Below the pieces are notes generated by a model. It saw only the letters and a program-made list of their open reading frames with translations. It was not told where the DNA came from and did not search any database. This document shows, piece by piece, positions 58,733 to 64,000 of a DNA stretch of 64,000 nt. This DNA comes from Eubacterium limosum (GTDB taxonomy: Bacteria; Bacillota; Clostridia; Eubacteriales; Eubacteriaceae). The position numbers were made by a program, and so were the translations under genes. Every line of letters begins with the position of its first letter. Positions within the stretch are counted from its first letter, which is position 1. Location: positions 3,879,157 through 3,943,156 of the forward strand of contig NZ_CP019962.1 in NCBI RefSeq assembly GCF_000807675.2, written 5' to 3'.

Positions 58733-59050
58733 CTACTCAAACTTCATTTCAATATCGGTCTTTAAGGCCAGTCCCGCTTCAGCCTCCATGGCCTTGACCA
58801 CGCCAACAGCTACCGGACAGGCCGGGTGCTTCATATGCTTTGCAAAGATCTTATAAACTGTATTGCTGTCATATTTTTCTTTACAGCAGATTCCAAGAGC
58901 ATCCAACGGCTCTTTCAGGTCCTCATTTACTGTCTTGTAATGAGGGCATTCCGATTCAACGGTCACCTTAACCTTGTAGGGCTTTTCGGTTTCAGCTTTA
59001 ATGACTGTGTTAAAGCCGCAGGGGCCGGCATTCAATTTCAGGGTTGTCAT
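58733..59050 (-). CDS. Small Cys-containing protein (DUF6951-like)
   Basis: The 105-aa protein reads MTTLKLNAGPCGFNTVIKAET, then ESECPHYKTVNEDL, LGICCKEKY and AKHMKHPACPVAVGVVKAMEAEAGLAL. The Cys/His set (PCG, CPHY, ICC, HPACPV) suggests a metal or Fe-S site. Similar small proteins are common in Clostridia next to redox genes, but no function is established. The ATG at 59050 has AAGGAGGGAAGAA upstream; a longer open frame lacks support. Confidence 0.78.
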   Translation of the reverse strand: MTTLKLNAGPCGFNTVIKAETEKPYKVKVTVESECPHYKTVNEDLKEPLDALGICCKEKYDSNTVYKIFAKHMKHPACPVAVGVVKAMEAEAGLALKTDIEMKFE

Positions 59051-59146
59051 TTCTTCCCTCCTTCTTAAAATCTTACCCCTATCATATGCTTTTTTGTTAC
59101 AAAAAACAACATTAAACTTTTTAATGGCCAGACAGGCTTCCAACAT

Positions 59147-59174
59147 CAAAAAAAGCCCCCGGCGAACCGGGGAC
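59147..59174 (-). terminator. Terminator of pstS
   Basis: GTCCCCGG-TTCG-CCGGGGGC with a UUCG-type tetraloop and a seven-U run on the minus strand lies 22 bp after the pstS stop. Confidence 0.88.
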
Positions 59175-59195
59175 GAGGGAAGGTGGCGTGTTTAT

Positions 59196-60047
59196 TTACT
59201 GTTCAAGCGCAACCTTGATACCGCCTTCTTTTTCTACAATGGCCTGTCCTTCATCTGTCATTAAGAAATCTAAAAAGGCTTTTGTCTGATTGTTGAGGCT
59301 GTCTGTCTTATAAACGGCCAGGAACGGTCTGGATACCGGATAGCTTTTGTTTACAACATTATCGACGGTAGCTTCGACATTGTCAACCGTTACCTTTTTA
59401 ACGGTGTTGTCTACAAAGGTTAAGGATACATAGCCAATGGCATTTTCATTTCCAGCGACTGTGGACTGTACGTTTCCATTACCTTCTTTGATGGTAGCAT
59501 CTGGTTTTAGTTTATCTTCAAATTTTAACAGCTCTTCGACCGCGGAACGGGTTCCGGAACCATCTTCTCTGGATACGACAACGATCGGGGCATCATTACC
59601 GCCAATCTGGCTCCAGTTCGTGATTTCCCCAGTATAAATCTTTGTTAAGTCTGCTGAGTTGATGTTGGTGACTGGGTTGGATGGATGTGTGATCATGGCA
59701 ATACCGTCATAGGCAAATACCAGCTCGGTCAAACCGGATTTTTCTTCATCCTTCAGTTCTCTTGAAGCACAGCCAAAAGCATAGGTGCCTTCCGTTGCTC
59801 CCTTGATCCCGTCAGATGAGCCAGTACCGCTGTATGTAAATTTGACATCTGGATTCTGGGCCGCGAATTCATCGCCTGCCGCTTCGATGATTTTCTGGAC
59901 TGAGGTGGAACCTCCGCCATTGATTTCACCAGAAATGGCCGCTGAAGAGCTTCCAGTACTGTCTCCCCCGCCACTGCATCCTGCAAATGCAAATGTTCCG
60001 ACAACTAAAGCCATGGTCAGGCCTGCTAAACGTTTTTTTAATCCCAT
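59196..60047 (-). CDS. pstS: Phosphate ABC transporter substrate-binding lipoprotein
   Basis: The 283-aa protein has a lipoprotein signal (lipobox FAFAGC, Cys24) followed by a Gly/Ser linker and the PstS fold. GGGSTSVQKIIEAAGDEFAAQNPDVKFTYSGTGSSDGIKGATEGTYAFGCASREL is the phosphate-binding N-lobe, and VVVSREDGSGTRSAVEELL matches the DGSGTR phosphate loop. It delivers phosphate to PstCAB, which is not encoded in this window: a terminator follows directly. Pho-box-like repeats lie upstream. Confidence 0.95.
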   Translation of the reverse strand: MGLKKRLAGLTMALVVGTFAFAGCSGGGDSTGSSSAAISGEINGGGSTSVQKIIEAAGDEFAAQNPDVKFTYSGTGSSDGIKGATEGTYAFGCASRELKDEEKSGLTELVFAYDGIAMITHPSNPVTNINSADLTKIYTGEITNWSQIGGNDAPIVVVSREDGSGTRSAVEELLKFEDKLKPDATIKEGNGNVQSTVAGNENAIGYVSLTFVDNTVKKVTVDNVEATVDNVVNKSYPVSRPFLAVYKTDSLNNQTKAFLDFLMTDEGQAIVEKEGGIKVALEQ

Positions 60048-60103
60048 TTAATTTCTTCTCCTTTGAAATTTAATTTCTTAAGTTGTGCTTAACTACGAGA
60101 TTA

Positions 60104-60109
60104 ATCATA
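60104..60109 (-). promoter_or_regulatory. pstS -10 element (extended)
   Basis: On the minus strand TGGTATGAT holds a TATGAT -10 with an upstream TG. No good -35 lies 17 bp further up (ACCAAA), as expected for an activated promoter. It is about 55 bp before the start codon. Confidence 0.5.
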
Positions 60110-60141
60110 CCAGAGAAAAATGTGACTTTGGTTTTGGATCG

Positions 60142-60180
60142 GTAAAGAAAAGGTTAAAGCTCTGTTAAATCGGGCTAAAG
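60142..60180. promoter_or_regulatory. Pho-box-like repeats upstream of pstS
   Basis: Four hexamers begin at 60142 (GTAAAG), 60153 (GTTAAA), 60164 (GTTAAA) and 60175 (CTAAAG), exactly 11 bp apart. On the coding strand they read CTTTAG, TTTAAC, TTTAAC, CTTTAC. The same hexamer types at about the same spacing lie upstream of the phosphonate operon. Confidence 0.72.
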
Positions 60181-60193
60181 TACATCAAACGAA

Positions 60194-60225
60194 AATATCC
60201 CCGGCTTGGGGGAGCCGGGGATATT
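60194..60225. other. GC-rich hairpin between pstS and the VOC gene
   Basis: AATATCCCCGGCT / AGCCGGGGATATT (13 bp, perfect) surrounds a TGGGGG loop. On the minus strand it is followed by TTTTCG, a weak U-run. It may end transcription from the VOC gene, whose stop is 208 bp further up. The remaining sequence from 60226 to 60433 shows only a loose repeat of the TATACCC type (60286 and 60313). Confidence 0.55.
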
Positions 60226-60433
60226 AACAATAAAAGGTATAAGGAAAATTTTGGGGAGATGTAAGTAAGAGGTATGCATTAATAATATACCCTGATTTTG
60301 GTTTTTAAACCGATAGTATACCCCAATTTTTGTCTTTCCTTATTTTTATAACGGAATTATGATACACTTTCCAGGTGGTGCTTAATAATGCACCCCACCA
60401 TTTCGGCTTACCTTTTATCTGGACAGCTTTCTT

Positions 60434-60835
60434 TTAATCATCCAACATATATTTTTCTTTATATTCATCTGTGTGCTCAATCAGACAGATTCGTACGCCA
60501 TTCGGGTCTAAGACAAAGGTTTGTTTTCCGACTGTAGTGGGAATTACAGGACCGGTTGTCTGGTAGCCGTTTTTTTCAAGATGTCGGATCGTTTCATCAA
60601 TATCATCCACATCTGTTCCGATTGAATACAATCCTACTGGAAAATTGGTATTCTCGATCAATTCGACACTAGCACCTTCACTTTCCATGATGGTAATGCA
60701 CCCGCCGTTTGGAAGATCGACATGGTACCCTTCTTTAAAACCTAAAACATCTCTGTAAAACTTCACAGATTCCTCTAAACTCTTTACGATCATCGTTGAA
60801 TATTGTACTTTAACGGTCACTCTGTTCACCTGCAT
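60434..60835 (-). CDS. VOC family protein (glyoxalase-fold)
   Basis: The 133-aa protein has the two beta-alpha-beta-beta-beta units of the vicinal oxygen chelate fold: VKVQYSTMIVKSLEESVKFYRDVLGFKEGYHVDLPNGGCITIME, then YSIGTDVDDIDETIRHLEKNGYQTTGPV, then KQTFVLDPNGVRICLIEHTDEYKEKYM. The E/H/Q metal-ligand positions seem partly conserved. The reaction is unknown. The ATG at 60835 sits only 3-4 nt from AAAGG, so a GTG at 60820 is possible. Confidence 0.82.
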   Translation of the reverse strand: MQVNRVTVKVQYSTMIVKSLEESVKFYRDVLGFKEGYHVDLPNGGCITIMESEGASVELIENTNFPVGLYSIGTDVDDIDETIRHLEKNGYQTTGPVIPTTVGKQTFVLDPNGVRICLIEHTDEYKEKYMLDD

Positions 60836-61183
60836 CCTTTCAGTCCTTTTATTTTTCCATTTATGATTACTTTATTGACAATAAACTGATTTTTATTATC
60901 TATAGTTATGCACGCTGTCTTAAATTTCTAAATTTATTACTATAATTTCATTATACCGTTTTCTTTTAAGTATAACAACTTATTTGTTCGCTTTTGATAC
61001 ACTGCCAGAAAATCCTCCCTCAAACCAAAATACAAACCATAAAAAAAACTTATGAACGTCTTAAGCTTTTAGATTAAATTCCGTTGCATTTACACTGTTT
61101 ATTCGCAGAGAAATGGGATATGCTTTATACAAAGCTTTAAGCTTCTACGCATTCAGTAGAAATCAAAAAAATGGAGGGATTTT
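60836..61183. other. 348-bp intergenic region upstream of metF
   Basis: An AT-rich stretch contains TTGACA (60875-60880) followed 16 bp later by TATCTA, a possible plus-strand promoter that would give a leader of about 270 nt. No S-box/SAM riboswitch, T-box or methionine tandem motif was recognised. No gene was seen in it. Confidence 0.4.
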
Positions 61184-62041
61184 ATGACAATACCAGAAAT
61201 TATGAAGAATCGGATGTGTTTTTCTTTTGAGGTTTTTCCGCCAAAGGAGGGCCAGCCACTCGAGCCGCTGCTTGACACACTTGATCATCTCTATGCGTTC
61301 AAGCCGGATTTTATCAGCTGTACCTATGGTGCCGGCGGAACCAACGCGGGCAGAAATGTAGAAATCTGTAAAGCCATTAAGGACAGCGGCGCAACGATCC
61401 CCATCACCCATTTTACCTGTATTGGGAATTCTAAGGATAAGATCCGCGATGAACTCAGAAATTATCTGTCACTGGGCGTAGATCATATTCTGGCGCTGCG
61501 GGGCGACTTTCCAAAGGGCAGTGCTTCGACGGGCGGAGATTTTGATTATGCCAACGAGCTGATCTCTTTTATAAAAGAAGCGTTTCCAGAGTTCAGCATT
61601 GCCATGGCCGGAGATCCAGAAAAGCATTTTGAAGCCAGCAGCTTTGATGAAGATATTGCCCATCTGCGCATAAAGCAGGATGCCGGCGCTGATTTTATTA
61701 TGACACAGCTTTGCCACGATGTTGCCCATTATGAGTGGTGGGTCGAGAAAATCCGGAAAGCGCATATCACATTGCCGATTGATGTCGGTATTATGCCCGT
61801 TCTGGCTAAAGACCCGACCATCCGCATGGCGGTATCCAACGGCAGCTCCATTCCAAGAGACCTGGCTGAAATTATTGCCCGCTATGGCGATAATCCTGAA
61901 GACTTTAAAAAAGCCGGCATGGAGTATACCGTCAAACAGATTCACCGCTTTATAAGTGCCGGAATCGACGGGCTGCACATCTACTCCCTTAACAAATGGG
62001 CAGACATTTCCGAGATTGTCCGCGCTGCCGGCATCCGTTGA
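61184..62041 (+). CDS. metF: Methylenetetrahydrofolate reductase
   Basis: The 285-aa TIM-barrel flavoenzyme begins with CFSFEVFPPKEGQPLEPLLDTLDHLYAFKPDFISCTYGAGGTN and carries ICKAIKDSGATIPITHFTCIGNSKD, GVDHILALRGDFP, DAGADFIMTQLCHD and GIDGLHIYSLNKW. It reduces methylene-THF to methyl-THF, a step of methionine synthesis and of the Wood-Ljungdahl methyl branch. It stands alone, without metV or rnfC2-type partners. The ATG has a strong GGAGGGATTTT upstream. Confidence 0.95.
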   Translation: MTIPEIMKNRMCFSFEVFPPKEGQPLEPLLDTLDHLYAFKPDFISCTYGAGGTNAGRNVEICKAIKDSGATIPITHFTCIGNSKDKIRDELRNYLSLGVDHILALRGDFPKGSASTGGDFDYANELISFIKEAFPEFSIAMAGDPEKHFEASSFDEDIAHLRIKQDAGADFIMTQLCHDVAHYEWWVEKIRKAHITLPIDVGIMPVLAKDPTIRMAVSNGSSIPRDLAEIIARYGDNPEDFKKAGMEYTVKQIHRFISAGIDGLHIYSLNKWADISEIVRAAGIR

Positions 62042-62144
62042 CCGATAGCATTGAAAGATCGGACTCCGCTTTTCCTTAAAGTCATTCTTAAGCTATATTC
62101 ATTATGATAATAATAAAATAAACCATAGAAAGAAGGCATTTCTT

Positions 62145-62357
62145 ATGAAATTAAGTGCTCGCAACCAATTGGCCGGAAAGGTCGTCTCGATTAAAGAAGG
62201 CGCCGTAAACGGCATTGTTGTTTTAGATATCGGCGGCGGAAACCAGATTTCCTCCACCATCTCCATGGATTCCATCAGGGAACTGGGCTTACAGGTTGGC
62301 TCTGACGCCTATGCGGTGATCAAAGCGACCTCTGTCATGATCGGTATTGATGACTAG
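62145..62357 (+). CDS. Molbindin-type TOBE domain protein (Mop)
   Basis: The 70-aa protein is one TOBE/Mop domain: LSARNQLAGKVVSIKEGAVNGIVVLDIGGGNQISSTISMDSIRELGLQVGSDAYAVIKATSVMIGID. Such free molbindins assemble into hexamers that bind molybdate or tungstate and buffer the oxyanion in the cytoplasm. It is a single gene, 103 bp after metF, with AAAGAAGG upstream and a strong terminator after it. With the MobB-like cluster it points to molybdenum or tungsten use. Confidence 0.93.
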   Translation: MKLSARNQLAGKVVSIKEGAVNGIVVLDIGGGNQISSTISMDSIRELGLQVGSDAYAVIKATSVMIGIDD

Positions 62358-62361
62358 TATT

Positions 62362-62404
62362 AAAAAAACCAGGACGCTTTTAACGAAGGCGTCCTGGTTT
62401 TTTT
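62362..62404. terminator. Bidirectional terminator
   Basis: AAAAAACCAGGACGC / GCGTCCTGGTTTTTT (15 bp) around an 11-nt loop. It ends the mop gene and overlaps the stop codon of the convergent hypothetical gene. Confidence 0.9.
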
Positions 62405-63056
62405 AGAGCTGTGCTTTATACGCATCCAGCAGTGCTGCGTATTCCCTGTAGGGAACCTTGTACTTCTTTGCGCAGCCACAGCCAAGCCCTACGCAGTATG
62501 GCTCCAAATTCACTTCTATCCAGTCGTCCAGGTCCAGATTACCATCAAACTGAGACCATATTTTTGACTCGGCCTTTTCCCTATTTGAATCGAAGGGGTA
62601 ACGAACCCCCACAAAGCGCGGGCTGTAGGACAGCTCAATAATATCGTCATCCCGCACGTTTTTGTCATTTTCATCCCGCCGTTTTTCGGCCTCTGCCTGC
62701 AGGTCCTCTATCTCTTTATCAAGACTTTCAATCTGCTCCAGATAAGCTGCCTGCACGTTTTCGGGGATACCCACATAGAGGGCCTGTCCCTTTTTATTTT
62801 CAATGCCGAACTGCTCTTCCATCCACTTGGCCATACCAAACTTAAAGCATAGCGCAGGACCTTCTTTTTTGTTGGTTTCGGCATAACAGCTGATAAAAGC
62901 CGGATTTTTCAGGGCTTCACCGTTTACCATGACCTGCTCACATTTATAACCGCGCAAAGTCGTTTTCTTGGCGGCATCCTCATCGGTTAAAGGGGCTGTA
63001 CGAAGTTCAAACATGGCGTTTTTACCACCCAGCTCTGTTTCAAATCTAAATTCCAT
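62403..63056 (-). CDS. Hypothetical protein, 217 aa, central coiled coil
   Basis: I do not recognise this family. The N-terminal half is a beta-rich domain (FRFETELGGKNAMFELRTAPL; FISCYAETNKKEGPALCFKFG). Residues about 105-140 are a charged coiled coil (YLEQIESLDKEIEDLQAEAEKRRDE). The C-terminus carries a Cys cluster (CVGLGCGCAKKYKVP). The ATG at 63056 is preferred over one at 63065, because AGGTGG is 5 nt away from the former and only 1 nt from the latter. Confidence 0.7.
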   Translation of the reverse strand: MEFRFETELGGKNAMFELRTAPLTDEDAAKKTTLRGYKCEQVMVNGEALKNPAFISCYAETNKKEGPALCFKFGMAKWMEEQFGIENKKGQALYVGIPENVQAAYLEQIESLDKEIEDLQAEAEKRRDENDKNVRDDDIIELSYSPRFVGVRYPFDSNREKAESKIWSQFDGNLDLDDWIEVNLEPYCVGLGCGCAKKYKVPYREYAALLDAYKAQL

Positions 63057-63158
63057 CCATTCCACCTCATTCTGTCAATTTTCCTCGTCTATTATACACC
63101 TTACGCCAAAGAATTTCAGCAAAAATCAAAGATAAAAAGCGGTCTGTCTCAATAAAGC

Positions 63159-64000
63159 CTACTCTTTACCCGGCTTCACTAAAAATACAGCAACCGCCAG
63201 CAAAACCGTTGTGGAGAGCGCCATGGCCAGAAAGGTGACATTTAATCCATGGATCGGCGCACGCGCGCCATAGCTGGTAAGGGAGCTGTTTGTCACAGCG
63301 GTCATAATACCTACAAAAACAGCCGAACCGATGGCGCCGGCAATTGTCCGGAGCGAAGTCAGGAGGGCGGTGCCGTGGGCGGTCAGCTCAATTTTAACCC
63401 CACTGATGCCCCAGGTTACCAACGGCATCATCAGGCAGCCAATGGCGGCACAGCGAATCGTATTGTAAAGGGACGCGACCCAGACAGAGGTATTCATCGT
63501 GATAAAGAACATGCCGATATTACTGGTCAGCATGAAAAGCGCGCCGGCAACAAATAATTTTTTGATTCCGATCCGGTCATAAATCTTCCCGGCAAAAGGG
63601 CTCACAATAGCCATAACCAGCGACCCGGGAAGGGTGACTAACCCGGAGAGTGTTGCCGAATAGCCCATAATGGACTGAACGTAAAGAGGCATGATGATGG
63701 ACGACCCCATCATCACAAAATACAACAGCATGCTGCCAATCAGACTCAGGGTATACTCCTTATTTTTAAGAACGCGCAGCTCCAGGAAGGGCTCTTTTAA
63801 ATGGAGCTGCCGATGAACGAAAAAGACCGAGGCCGTACAGCCAACCGCGAGGGGCAAGAGGATTTTAAAACTGACGAAAGCGCCGCTTCCCATATTTCCG
63901 ATGCCCAGTGTAATGCCGCCAAAGGCAAAGGCACTGAGGATAAAGGACAGCAAGTCAAACCGGGTAATAACATTCTCCAGCACATTATCAAAAACAAAAA
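63159..64000 (-). CDS. MFS transporter (DHA2/EmrB-like), N-terminus missing
   Basis: The last 280 residues of a polytopic transporter are encoded; the frame is open through the right edge. About seven helices are visible, with the inter-helix motifs GLVTLPGSLVMAIVSPFAGKIYDRIGIKKL (motif A of the C-terminal half) and ALLTSLRTIAGAIGSAVFVGIMTAV, typical of 14-helix drug:proton antiporters. A short C-terminal KPGKE ends the protein. Export of drugs or metabolites is likely; the substrate is unknown. Confidence 0.88.
   Translation of the reverse strand, partial: FVFDNVLENVITRFDLLSFILSAFAFGGITLGIGNMGSGAFVSFKILLPLAVGCTASVFFVHRQLHLKEPFLELRVLKNKEYTLSLIGSMLLYFVMMGSSIIMPLYVQSIMGYSATLSGLVTLPGSLVMAIVSPFAGKIYDRIGIKKLFVAGALFMLTSNIGMFFITMNTSVWVASLYNTIRCAAIGCLMMPLVTWGISGVKIELTAHGTALLTSLRTIAGAIGSAVFVGIMTAVTNSSLTSYGARAPIHGLNVTFLAMALSTTVLLAVAVFLVKPGKE

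Noticed and set aside
60836-61183. SAM (S-box) or T-box riboswitch upstream of metF
   Set aside because: No S-box core, no T-box TGGN motif and no terminator/antiterminator pair could be recognised.

Overview
The window looks like a chromosomal segment of a Gram-positive anaerobe of the class Clostridia. The best guess is the Eubacterium limosum / E. callanderi group: the protein families are Firmicutes-type, base composition is moderate, AGGAGG-like ribosome binding sites are common, and a methylenetetrahydrofolate reductase, an oleate hydratase, a NusG-II/Gx pair and several NAD(P)-independent redox enzymes are present. The genus is an inference. There is no rRNA, no CRISPR array, no phage module and no intact transposase. 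Two tRNA genes are present: Ser-CGA and Leu-CAG.

Layout. 1-6.7 kb: a glycerate 2-kinase cut by the left edge, a C69 dipeptidase, an orphan AraC-type response regulator, tRNA-Ser, a YjbQ protein, and a sensor kinase/response regulator pair. 6.8-9.2 kb: a three-gene ABC exporter of the peptide-antibiotic resistance type, divergent from that pair. 9.6-16.8 kb: a five-gene polyol-phosphate operon (DeoR regulator, BON-GlpA-BFD fusion, FGGY kinase, AGPS-like FAD oxidase, glycerol kinase) behind a strong promoter overlapped by direct repeats. 16.9-22.3 kb: CDF metal exporter, RidA, PsiE-like protein and two GT-C-type membrane proteins. 22.5-27.9 kb: a complete 2-aminoethylphosphonate operon (ABC uptake, phnW, phnX). 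27.9-36.9 kb: PLP-vitamer kinase, FUSC, DUF2798, VOC, DUF3795, RibD-C, flavodoxin-ferredoxin and SWIM proteins, and tRNA-Leu. 37-43.1 kb: NusG-II/Gx pair, a second two-component/ABC module, and two tandem DUF2975 proteins with an XRE repressor. 43.2-53.1 kb (all minus strand): an unusual MobB / sulfite-oxidase-fold / alkaline-phosphatase / kinase-like cluster, MetAP, PgsA, two surface proteins and oleate hydratase. 53.3-64 kb: PucR-regulated DUF917/hydantoinase pair, MerR regulator, PstS, VOC, MetF, molbindin, and an MFS transporter cut by the right edge.

The most interesting structure is non-coding. Three diverged copies of a 231-237 bp element with imperfect terminal inverted repeats and no ORF lie between genes. 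Each is bracketed by two copies of a different hairpin. In two cases the brackets are exact 23-bp direct repeats, and the outer copy still carries the U-run of a rho-independent terminator. This is the signature of a mobile element that inserts into terminator hairpins and duplicates them. One copy sits in a member of a second family: palindromes with a constant TACGTCG-AAA-CGACGTA core and co-varying outer arms, found intact at three other sites.

Other regulatory signals: four Pho-box-like repeats at about 11-bp spacing stand upstream of both the phosphonate operon and pstS, which ties them into one candidate phosphate-starvation response. A 190-bp inverted-repeat element with two perfect consensus DnaA boxes around an AT-rich core lies at 32.9 kb.
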